Shown in pieces: positions 21,072 through 28,554 of a stretch of DNA of 64,000 bases (positions within the stretch are counted from its first letter, which is position 1; each line of letters begins with the position of its first letter). The stretch spans positions 1 to 64,000 of the forward strand of contig JAOSKM010000002.1 in NCBI GenBank assembly GCA_027493625.1, in the 5' to 3' direction. This stretch comes from Planctomycetota bacterium. Lineage in GTDB: Bacteria > Planctomycetota > UBA8742 > UBA2392. The translations under genes were made by a program, and so were the position numbers. The notes under the pieces are model-generated. The model ran no database searches. It saw nothing but the letters and a program-made list of their open reading frames with translations, and had not been told where the DNA came from.

Positions 21072-22042
21072 TCAATCGAGCCAGCGCCTGCCTTCGCCTG
21101 CGAGTGTGAGCATCCTGCCGCCGACTTCCTGCAACTGCCTGCGGGGTTCGAGGGCCAGTTCAGGGTGGTTGCCGGCGCGGGTGACGGCGTTGATGATGTG
21201 GTAGAGGCTCACGCCCGGCTCTTCCTCGTAGGCCTGGGTGATGGCGTTGTGCTGCTGCTTGGTGAGCTGGTAGCGTTCCACGATGCGTTCGAAGGCTTTC
21301 TCGTGGTCTTTGACCACGACGCCGGTGGTGCCCTTGAAGGAGGTTCTGGCTTCGGCGCTGGCTTCGATCAGGTAGGGCACTTGCTCGTTGAAGGCGTGTT
21401 GCAGGTCTGTTGCTCCGATGTGGCGCTTGCTCCAGGTGTAGCTGCCGTGGCCCATGATCAGCCCGTTCAGGCAGATGCCGCGGTAGATCAGGGCTGAGAG
21501 GCTGACGCTGGCCGCGCCTACTTCGCTGTTGGTGAGATGGAGGCCGTCGCGCAGGCTGCCGTCGCCCTGGTTGCCGATGAGCTGCACTTCCATGCGCGTG
21601 GCCGTGAGCTCAAAGCGCAGGCGCGAGTTCTCGGGTAGGACGCCGAGCATAGCGTTGACCACTTCGTGGTTGTCCAGGGGGCGGTAGCGTGTGGAGAGTA
21701 TGGCGCGCACTTCCAAGCGGTCGAAGCGGAGGAACACGTCGCCGCCTTCTTGCTCGAGCCAGCGGTTGACGTTCTGGGCGCGAAGCTCGGGCTCGCAACG
21801 CTGCAGGTAGCCGGCGGGGATGCCCAGTTTCGAGCCGAGCTGGGTCAATGCATGCGCTTGCAAGGGGTAGCGAGCCGAGCCAACGGCGAGGCTGCCGTCT
21901 TCCTGGTCCATGCGCACATCGCGCACATCCACCACCTCATCGGTGTAATCGGCGGCGCGGCGCTGAAGCAGGCTCGCCATGTCGCCCAAGGCAAATGCAG
22001 GGGGGCGCTGCGCAGGCCATCCTGCGCGGTCACAGTCATCAT
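21072..22042 (-). pseudogene. DUF932 protein, one frameshift in a C-run at its N-terminus
   Basis: The start is ATG 22042 behind GGAGAATCGTC, giving MMTVTAQDGLRSA. One missing base in the C6 run (22000-22005 on the plus strand) then moves the frame into GDMASLLQRRAADYTDEVV. The rest reads through to WLD-stop at 21072 and includes YPLQAHALTQLGSKLGIPAGYL, VRAILSTRYRPLDNHEVV, GICLNGLIMG and SYTWSKRHIG, all typical of DUF932 (YfjQ/YafZ-like). Such proteins are widespread on phages, plasmids and ICEs, and their biochemical role is unknown. With one inserted C the protein is full-length, so a sequencing error is the simplest explanation. Confidence 0.75.
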
Positions 22043-22120
22043 GACGATTCTCCGGAAAAGGGTTTGAAGAGAAAAAGCAGCAGCGCGAAGCGCAAGCGAG
22101 CGCGTTCGCACGATGCGGGT

Positions 22121-22264
22121 TCACCCAAGGTCCGCAAACCCGCACTCATCGCAGGAGCGGAAGTGCTTCGACGAGATCGAACACTCACGCCCGCAGTTCG
22201 GACAAACATCCGGCTCAACATCAAGCTCGGACAAGTCCACAAGCACCACAGTGTCGTCTTCCAT
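22121..22264 (-). CDS. 47-residue zinc-ribbon protein
   Basis: ATG 22264 follows GGGAGGTATTGCC. The product has an acidic hydrophobic N-terminus (MEDDTVVLVDLSELDVEPD) and a CPNCGRE...CDECGFADLG ribbon with two CxxC pairs 17 residues apart. It is the first gene of the minus-strand operon that continues through DUF932 to parB. A terminator-like hairpin lies immediately upstream. The function is unknown; it could be a small nucleic-acid- or protein-binding adaptor. Confidence 0.6.
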   Translation of the reverse strand: MEDDTVVLVDLSELDVEPDVCPNCGRECSISSKHFRSCDECGFADLG

Positions 22265-22279
22265 GGCAATACCTCCCAA

Positions 22280-22306
22280 AACGAAAACAGCCCGCCAAAG
22301 GCGGGC
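22280..22306 (-). terminator. terminator/attenuator-like hairpin upstream of the zinc-ribbon operon
   Basis: On the minus strand GCCCGCC, TTT and GGCGGGC make a 7-bp perfect stem at 22290-22306. TGTTTTCGTTTT and then the GGGAGG ribosome-binding site follow. This repeats the hairpin, T-tract, ribosome-binding-site order seen before parB. It may block incoming transcription from the flank or act as an attenuator. Confidence 0.6.
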
Positions 22307-22625
22307 AAGGAACGACGCGCTCACAGCGAACGCGTCAACAGTCGAAAATGAATGGATTCAGAAAACGAACTACCAACTACAGCAAAGCCGGCCCCTCGTC
22401 AGTCACCGACGAGAGCCAATGAAGACGCCGAACGAACGACGCCAGTTTGGTTCAGTCGTGTTGGTGCCATCCAATGAAGGAATGCGCGAAACCGACGTGA
22501 ACCGAAGTTCTGGAACAATGACCCCACTTCTTCCTTATAAACCGCATCACGGAAGCTCGGCGGATGGAACGTGGCGAGGGAAAACCGTGTCGAACGCCGT
22601 TCGGTAATCCGTAGAATCTCCGCTC
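22307..22625. other. intergenic stretch between divergent genes
   Basis: About 320 bp lie between the minus-strand operon and the Sel1-repeat gene. No gene, repeat or clear sigma-70 promoter was recognised, although promoters for both directions are expected here. Confidence 0.4.
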
Positions 22626-23675
22626 ATGGACCCGGACGAACTGTTCCAGAAGTTCCGCAAGGCGCTGCGCGGCAACGAGGTCGAGGGCATCTCACAGATG
22701 CGGCTGATGCAGATGCACCGCGCCATGAAGGCCAGAGCCGAGGCCGGTGACGCCGACGCGCAACTGACCTACGGGCTCAACCTGCGCTACGGCTGGGGCC
22801 AGGAGAAGGACGAAAGAGAATCCTTCAAGTGGTGCATGAAGGCCGCCGAACAGGGGCTCCTTGACGCCATGCCTCGCCGTCGCCGCCTGCTATCAGAAGG
22901 GCCGGGGCGTACTGAGCGACAACCCGGAGGCCATCCGCTGGCTTCGCAAGGCCGCGATCTGGGCCACGCCGACTCCGCCCACTACCTTGGCGCGCTCTAT
23001 GCCCACGGCGTTGGAGTTGAGGCTTCCAACGAGGAAGCTTTTTTCTGAACCTCAAGGCGGCGGAAGCGGCCATCCCGACGCCCAGAAGGACATCGGGCAC
23101 GCATACCGGGGCGGGCTTGGAGTAAAGCGGAATGAGAAAGAGGCTGTCAGATGGTTCCGCAAGGCGGCAAGCCACGGCGGGCCGGAAGCGCAGTTCAGCC
23201 TCGGCACCTGCTACCACGAAGGGCGCGGTGTGCCGCGCAACGACCGCACAGCCATCAAGTGGTTCCGCAAGGCTGCTCTGCAGAAGCATGCCTGGCGCAG
23301 TTCAACCCTCGGCAACCTGTTGTCGGCTGGCGAGGGGTCGAACACGACGAAGTTGAAGCCGCCAAGTGGATTCGTATGGCGGCTGAACAAGGTCACGGCC
23401 GCGCCCAAATGAACATGGCGGTACGCTGTCAGACAGGCCAAGGTGTTCCCAAAGACGAGGTCGAATGCCTGCTGGACGCGCCTGTCGGCGGAAGGCGGCG
23501 ATTCCGACGGGCAGGTTACGCTCCGGACGCTGTTACGAAGTCGGCCAATACGCGGAGAAGGACGAACATGAAGCGCTTCAGGTGGTACCGCAGAGCCGCC
23601 GCCCAGAACGACCAGCCCCACGCGGCCAAGCTGCTGGCAGACCTGGAAGCCCGCCTTCGCGCGAAGGAGGAATAG
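22626..23675 (+). pseudogene. Sel1-like tetratricopeptide repeat protein, multiply frameshifted
   Basis: The reading starts at ATG 22626 (MDPDELFQKFRKALRG) and ends at TAG 23673. Sel1-type units with the A-x-x-x-L-G-x-x-Y-x-x-G-x-G-V pattern recur: LTYGLNLRYGWGQEKDERES, YQKGRGVLSDNPEAIRWLRK, SAHYLGALYAHGVGVEASNE, GHAYRGGLGVKRNEKEAVRW, SLGTCYHEGRGVPRNDRTAI and CQTGQGVPKDEVE. They alternate between two frames plus a short third, so six or so indels are present. Sel1 proteins are helical scaffolds for protein-protein contacts. The repeat register is well kept despite the indels, which suggests miscalls or very recent decay. Confidence 0.7.
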
Positions 23676-24124
23676 CCCTGGCGCACCTCGTCATCATCAG
23701 CAGCGTGAGTTGCGATGAGCCACTGGCGTCACGAGCGCCACTCGGCCAACGTCCGAGCGCGTGGATGGGTATCTGAAAGCGAACCAGGCGAGGCGGTCGC
23801 GTTCGCGAAGCAAGAGCGCGGAAGGCTCTACCACGACGAGCGCTACCGGGCTTGATCCAGATTCGCGGCCCGGAGAGGCGGAGTTCTACTGCGTAGACCT
23901 CACCGCTTCTTTGTCGAAACTCTTCATTCGGATTCCATATCGTAACGGTCGGGACGCCATGGGTCCATTTCGCGCGCCCACTGCAGCCGGTATCGCGCAT
24001 CTTCATCGAGCTTGTTCTCGGGCGTTTGGAAGCTTACGCAACTTGCGCTCTTCCGCGGCAACCTGGAATAACTCCGCAGTCTTCCAGAAACGCGCGGCGT
24101 GCGCCAACAGGCGGCGTTTGAACT
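23676..24124. other. no recognisable gene
   Basis: The interval between the Sel1 gene and the minus-strand hypothetical gene contains only frames of biased composition (Arg/Ser-rich) on both strands. No RNA gene or repeat is apparent. Confidence 0.35.
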
Positions 24125-24751
24125 TCACCTCGTAAGGCGCTCAATTGTGGCCGCGACGAGACCGTGCGAGTCATCGCTGAGACCGAGACTGACAGTCAGT
24201 TGTTCGATGACTGCTTCATGCACTGCGCTTGAAGGTTCGCCTTCAGTGACTGGCGCTTCTTCCAGGATCACTGTCATCCGCAGTTCAAGTTCGCTGGACT
24301 CGGAAATGAAGTTCGCCACAAATTCGTCCAGTGCCCGTGCCGCGGCGTCCTGCGGGGGCGCAAGGAACTTGTTGACCAGGAAGTCCTTTGCACGGCGGAC
24401 CTTTTCATCAGAGTTCGTCTTGGCTGCGAGCTCAAGCATGCGTCGAAGCTCCAAGAGGAACTCATCGCTGAATAGGTAGCGTAGGTCCACCTGAGACGCT
24501 TCTACCGTCGCCAGTCGGTTCTTGATTTCGCCAAATGTTGTTTCTAAGGCCTGCTGGGCGCGGCGCGTGCCGCCGGCATCGATGAGTTCGACAACGCCGC
24601 CGAACAACGCAGCTGCAACCGTTCCAGCTCCGGGCAAAAGAATGTCAACACCAACTTGCAGCCCCGTGGGTGCCGAACCCTTCAGGAACGCAAGCAACTT
24701 CTCTCGAACGTCTTGCCTGTCGAGATCTCGTGGTTCTGATAGGTCTGACAT
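24125..24751 (-). CDS. hypothetical protein with glycine-rich hydrophobic segment
   Basis: ATG 24751 follows a GGAGGCTTCC site. The 208-residue intact product begins MSDLSEPRDLDRQDVREKLL, then has a hydrophobic Gly/Ala stretch VDILLPGAGTVAAALFGGVVELI at about residues 37-60 (quoted in parts), which could insert in a membrane. A long helical part follows (EIKNRLATVEASQVDLRYL, ELRRMLELAAKTNSDEKVRR). The order of a hydrophobic hairpin and then amphipathic helices resembles small defence-associated membrane effectors and other hypothetical proteins, but I cannot assign it to a family. Confidence 0.55.
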   Translation of the reverse strand: MSDLSEPRDLDRQDVREKLLAFLKGSAPTGLQVGVDILLPGAGTVAAALFGGVVELIDAGGTRRAQQALETTFGEIKNRLATVEASQVDLRYLFSDEFLLELRRMLELAAKTNSDEKVRRAKDFLVNKFLAPPQDAAARALDEFVANFISESSELELRMTVILEEAPVTEGEPSSAVHEAVIEQLTVSLGLSDDSHGLVAATIERLTR

Positions 24752-24863
24752 GGAAGCCTCCATTCCCTATACCAACGATAGCATGCACCAGACGACTCTT
24801 CTGCCGCCCGCGCTGTAATCCGGGCGCGAGCGCCTCACAGAAGGCGTCGCGGGAGGTTTGAGC

Positions 24864-25115
24864 ATGTACGACGAACATCCAGTATCGGAGGAAGTGGAGT
24901 GGTTGGGAAGCCTGCAAAATCAAGTGAGTGCGTTGCGACGCCAAGTTGACGCATTGCTCGCTGCCCACGCGGGCTGTCCGCTCTGCGAAGAGGACGGCTG
25001 TCCCGCCAGGCGCGAATTGGAGCGATGGACCGGGAAGGCCGAAGCGCTACTGAAGCGTGGCGGGGACGCCGTCCCTTCCGTTTCTATGGCAGGTCGCGCA
25101 GGTGAGTGCCCTTGA
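24864..25115 (+). CDS. small Cys-rich hypothetical protein
   Basis: An 83-residue protein from ATG 24864 begins MYDEHPVSEEVEWLGSLQNQ. A coiled-coil heptad stretch (LQNQVSALRRQVDALLAAH) is followed by CPLCEEDGCPARRELERW. The CxxC-x4-C set could bind a metal. Its 3-prime end overlaps the convergent lipoprotein gene by about 30 bp. The function is unknown. Confidence 0.45.
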   Translation: MYDEHPVSEEVEWLGSLQNQVSALRRQVDALLAAHAGCPLCEEDGCPARRELERWTGKAEALLKRGGDAVPSVSMAGRAGECP

Positions 25116-25794
25116 GGTCCCACCAGCAGTACTGCACGGGACCGGTTGTATCCACTGCCGGAACGAAGTAGCCCCACATTGCGCCGACGTTAACGCCCAC
25201 GCCAAGCAGCTTGCCCTCTCCTTTGAGCTGGTCGAGCGTTTCCGCCCAGTTCGAGCTTGCGAAATTGATGGACCGTCGCTGCTTGACCCACGCCGTGTCG
25301 TCAGATACGAACAACTCGACCCTGTCTTTGGTGGGGGTACCGTCGAGGAACTTCACGGATTGGGTCTTGAGCAGGATGATGGCTGCCCCGTACTCGGTGA
25401 GCGCTTTTGCGGTTGGCTCCGCGAACTCCTCTCGCTCCGCGTCCGTCAACCCGCAGTTTACCAAGCCGGGGATATTGCTCTCCGCGCGAAACAGTCGTTG
25501 TACGAACGCCGCACTGATCGGCGTGGGCGAAGGTGTGTACTCGGTGTACCACTCGTCAACGCCGCCGATGTAGATGGTCGGCGCGTATACGCTGCCGTGC
25601 TCGCCTTGGTAGACGAGCTTGGAGCGGTTGAAAACGGTTTCCGAGTTTTCGTTGTGGATTCTGTCGGTGCGGCCTCGAGGTTCGGTCCAGTACTCGCTTT
25701 CTCCCGGCTGACGTTCCGCCATGGCCTGTTGCGGGACGATTCCACACGCGCTGGAGAGCAAGCAGAGCAGTATCAATGGCGCAAGTTTCATCAT
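25084..25794 (-). CDS. predicted lipoprotein
   Basis: The start at ATG 25794 gives MMKLAPLILLCLLSSACGI, a signal peptide with a lipobox ending at Cys 17. The mature 220-residue domain includes SEYWTEPRGRTDRIHNENSE, APTIYIGGVDEWYTEYTPSP and SVKFLDGTPTKDRVELFVSDDTAWV, and it ends with GYFVPAVDTTGPVQYCWWDLK. No known domain was recognised. It is the last gene of the minus-strand run that begins with the tyrosine recombinase and lies 14 bp beyond the small membrane-protein gene. The longer reading upstream of 25794 is a shadow of that gene. Confidence 0.65.
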   Translation of the reverse strand: MMKLAPLILLCLLSSACGIVPQQAMAERQPGESEYWTEPRGRTDRIHNENSETVFNRSKLVYQGEHGSVYAPTIYIGGVDEWYTEYTPSPTPISAAFVQRLFRAESNIPGLVNCGLTDAEREEFAEPTAKALTEYGAAIILLKTQSVKFLDGTPTKDRVELFVSDDTAWVKQRRSINFASSNWAETLDQLKGEGKLLGVGVNVGAMWGYFVPAVDTTGPVQYCWWDLKGTHLRDLP

Positions 25795-25808
25795 GGCTGT
25801 CCTCGCGT

Positions 25809-26171
25809 TTAGATGGTGAAGATCAGGATCAACGTGATCAGGATGACGACGCCGGCCGCGATACCCACGCCGATGAGAACCCAGTAGACCGTGCTGAGGC
25901 CTGTTTCCACGTCGCCCGCGCGAAGCTCTTCCAGATTGTGGACGATGCGTGTTTCCGTGCACACAAGCCGAAGTTGGCTCAGTTCTTCCTTGCTCAGTGA
26001 GGTGACAGGCTGGATTGGCGAGCCGCCGCGGGTTTGGGGCAACTTCGGTGTTTGCCTTTTCTGGAGTGCTTCCAGTTCGTGCTGTTGGAGTCGTTGCGCC
26101 TCCTGGGCGAAAGCCGGCGCGGAAGCAAGGATTACGGCCAGCACTATGGCCAGAGAACGGATGATCCACAT
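25809..26171 (-). CDS. small exported protein with C-terminal membrane anchor
   Basis: A 120-residue protein from ATG 26171 begins MWIIRSLAIVLAVILASAPAFAQ, a classical signal peptide with an AxA-type cleavage site. A short Gln/Glu-rich helical linker follows (EAQRLQQHELEALQKRQT), and the protein ends in one transmembrane helix, TVYWVLIGVGIAAGVVILIT. It sits directly after the C39-like lipoprotein. That pairing recalls the PA2778/PA2779 pair of a cysteine peptidase and a small membrane partner, but the similarity is in arrangement, not demonstrated sequence. Confidence 0.65.
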   Translation of the reverse strand: MWIIRSLAIVLAVILASAPAFAQEAQRLQQHELEALQKRQTPKLPQTRGGSPIQPVTSLSKEELSQLRLVCTETRIVHNLEELRAGDVETGLSTVYWVLIGVGIAAGVVILITLILIFTI

Positions 26172-26187
26172 GTTGATGCCCCTTTCG

Positions 26188-26747
26188 TTAGTTGCCGGCC
26201 GCCCGCCTTGGCACGGCCAGAAGGCAGAAGCGGTCGCAGCGTTTCCAGAAGACGTCAAACTCCCAGCCCGAGAAGCGCAGCGCTCCCGGACGGGGTCCTG
26301 TACGTAGATGAGTTCAAGTTCGGGGTCGTAGCCGGTGACGAGGACAAAGTGTCTGGCTTCACCATCATTGGAAAGGCATACCAACAGCGGCCGACGCCTG
26401 TCCAAGTGGTAGTAGGCGCCTTCAACTTCGTGGCTGAGGTCTCCACTGAACAAAACGGCTTCGAAGCCCTCCGCATCAAGGAAGTCCAGCATTTCCTGGC
26501 CGGACAGCCCTTGCTCGGTGAACGCTTTGCTCTTGAGTTCCGTTACGCGGCCGGCGTCCGGAGTGTGGGCGTAGTAGGCCAGCAACATGGAGAGGCTCGC
26601 GTTGCCACACTCGAACTTTCCGTCCTGTTCTAAGACGGGCACGGCGAGCACCACCGCGCTTTCCGAAACGCTGTCCGGCGCTTTGGGAGTCATGAACAGA
26701 CAGCCCGATAGAAGGACTGCCAGCAACGTGCAGGCTGCCATGCGCAT
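26188..26747 (-). pseudogene. C39-like papain-fold peptidase lipoprotein, one frameshift near the C-terminus
   Basis: ATG 26747 gives MRMAACTLLAVLLSGCLF, a lipoprotein signal with the lipobox LSGC. The peptidase shows Cys in KFECGNASLSMLLAYY, His in ARHFVLVTGYD and Asp in IYVQDPVRE, the Cys-His-Asp order of C39-like bacteriocin-processing peptidases. After VRE the frame shifts near 26280. The other frame supplies a convincing end, RFSGWEFDVFWKRCDRFCLL, and stops at TAA 26188. One missing base would explain it. The start overlaps the stop of the upstream secreted-protein gene by a few bases. The substrate is unknown; lipoprotein forms act at the periplasmic face. Confidence 0.65.
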
Positions 26748-27652
26748 CAGATACCTCCACGTCGCTGGCGAAGCTGCCTGAACGAAAGAACGACTGCGGC
26801 GAACAAACATGGCAGGAGACGCCAGGGCGAACTCGAACCCTCACCAGTGCTGCAAGACTCGTCGTCTCCTCCACCAACGCCTCCGCTGCTACTTGGTGTT
26901 GAAACTTGGACGCTGACTGTAGTTCCCGCTGAATCAACGCCGTTTGCGTATTCGCTGAAGACGGCTACGCACCAGTAACCTGGTTGGGAGAAATTGATCG
27001 ATTGGTTTACGTCGTTTGTAGACGATAGGCTGTATTCGCCATACGTTCGCTCCATGCGCGAAACCCATGCAGTGTTTGTGCCCGGCGCAAAGACCGACCA
27101 GTTCCAAGTCAGCAGGTTGCCGGACTTGGTGACTTTGATGTTTCGAACGCCCTCTTCACCCGGATTGACGTAGACCTCCCAGAGGTGGATGAACTGGCCG
27201 GACACGTTAACTGAAGGTGTTCCGGGGAATGTTGTTCGCGTCAGGTTTACTGTGGACGGGCCGGCGTCAAAGACGACGCTGGAGACTTGAGCATGGTAGA
27301 GAGATGCCTGGCTGAACGGATTGGAGTAGGACCCGCTGGCGGTTGCCGATCCAGCAGTTGAAGCAATCGTGCCCCAGTTGCCGTTTGAAAGCAGGAAGTT
27401 GTTGTTGTAGTTGCCGTAGCTTGGTGAAGGACTTGATGACTTACCACCGATGTCTATGGCGACTGCTGATGCGTTGGTAGTTCCAGAGCCAACCGCAACT
27501 CCGTTCCACCAGCCTTGCTGAGGCGAGAATGTGAAAGACTCCGGGGACGCCACGCCGTGCAGATTCGCCGGTGCGCCCTGCGTCAGAACAGTTTGCGCGC
27601 TCATTGAGGGGCCCACCAAGACAAACAACAGGGTCAACAGATGGCGCGTCAT
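26747..27652 (-). CDS. secreted protein with C-terminal sorting-type anchor
   Basis: The start at ATG 27652 overlaps the recombinase stop in an ATGA, so the two genes are translationally coupled. The product begins MTRHLLTLLFVLVGPSMSAQ, a signal peptide. The 270-residue body is rich in Ser/Thr/Gly/Asn, with beta-sandwich-like segments (FIHLWEVYVNPGEEGVRNI, TWNWSVFAPGTNTAWVSRM, GYWCVAVFSEYANGVDSAG). The end has a Gly/Ser linker, then SPWRLLPCLFAAVVLSFRQL and RQRR, the tripartite layout of GlyGly-CTERM/PEP-CTERM-like sorting signals. It is probably a surface-anchored adhesin-like or fibronectin-III-like protein; the function is unknown. Confidence 0.65.
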   Translation of the reverse strand: MTRHLLTLLFVLVGPSMSAQTVLTQGAPANLHGVASPESFTFSPQQGWWNGVAVGSGTTNASAVAIDIGGKSSSPSPSYGNYNNNFLLSNGNWGTIASTAGSATASGSYSNPFSQASLYHAQVSSVVFDAGPSTVNLTRTTFPGTPSVNVSGQFIHLWEVYVNPGEEGVRNIKVTKSGNLLTWNWSVFAPGTNTAWVSRMERTYGEYSLSSTNDVNQSINFSQPGYWCVAVFSEYANGVDSAGTTVSVQVSTPSSSGGVGGGDDESCSTGEGSSSPWRLLPCLFAAVVLSFRQLRQRRGGI

Positions 27653-28269
27653 GGCGTCTCCTTCATTCGGGCATAGAGCATTTCCACAGCGCGCGTGGCG
27701 TCCTCGTCGAACACGTCCGCATAAACCTGGGTTGTCGTGATGCGCGCGTGGCCCAGTTGTTTTTGGACAAGGCGCAGGTTGCCGCCACTGGCGCGATAAA
27801 GTTCTGAGGCGTAGGTGTGGCGGGCGTCGTGGATGCTGTGGTCTTTGACATTCGCGACAGAACATGCCCGGTTGAATGCGTCCTGCAATGCGCGTTTCGT
27901 CATCGGCTTGCCTGTCGCCGAAGAGAGGAACACCGGCGCATCCGCAAGCATGGACTCGCCAAGAGTTTCCTTCCATGCGATGAACTCTCGCACGGTTTCC
28001 ACGAACTCCTTGCGGATGAGCACTGGGCGTGGTTTGCCGCCCTTGCCGTTCCTGACGTACACGAACGGCCGTTTCAGCTCGACGTGAAGGTCCTCGTGAA
28101 CCAGTGCAGCCATCTCGCTAACCCTCAAGCCAGTCTCAAAAGCCAGCTCAACCAGGAACCACTCAAGCCATCGAACGCGCTCACCACGCCGCTTCCTAGC
28201 CGTTCGACGAACCGCGTTTTGCTGCTTGCGCGTGAAGAACCTGCGTTCATCCAAGAACCAGCCCTTCAT
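27649..28269 (-). CDS. tyrosine recombinase/integrase
   Basis: This 206-residue protein starts at ATG 28269 (MKGWFLDERRFFTRKQQN). It has the catalytic set: Arg in ELAFETGLRVSEMAAL, Lys in NGKGGKPRPV, His-x-x-Arg in SIHDARHTYASELY, and the nucleophile Tyr in LGHARITTTQVYADVFD. The usual N-terminal SAM-like DNA-binding domain is missing or very short, so this is a catalytic-core-only recombinase. The reading upstream to 28437 lacks a good start and character. It leads a minus-strand operon of exported proteins and lies back-to-back with cas3. It may drive mobility of this cargo or phase variation. Confidence 0.8.
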   Translation of the reverse strand: MKGWFLDERRFFTRKQQNAVRRTARKRRGERVRWLEWFLVELAFETGLRVSEMAALVHEDLHVELKRPFVYVRNGKGGKPRPVLIRKEFVETVREFIAWKETLGESMLADAPVFLSSATGKPMTKRALQDAFNRACSVANVKDHSIHDARHTYASELYRASGGNLRLVQKQLGHARITTTQVYADVFDEDATRAVEMLYARMKETP

Positions 28270-28554
28270 GGGCGCGGAGCCTGCACCACGCTCTTCATCG
28301 AAGAAGCGGAAAATGAAACGCGCTATGCTCGCTGCCCACGACATCATGACTGGCGTGAATGCGCCGCGCGTACAAAAGGCTTTCGAATGACAACCGGGAA
28401 CACCGACGATGGCGGCGAAGGCTGGAAACAAAGGCAAACGCGGACGACTTCACCAAACGCTTCAAGTGTGAACTGACACCCATCCACAAACTGTCGTTTC
28501 TTCACGGCAGTGTCGCAGGTCGTCGTATGCTACCCGACAAAGTTGGAGCGACTC

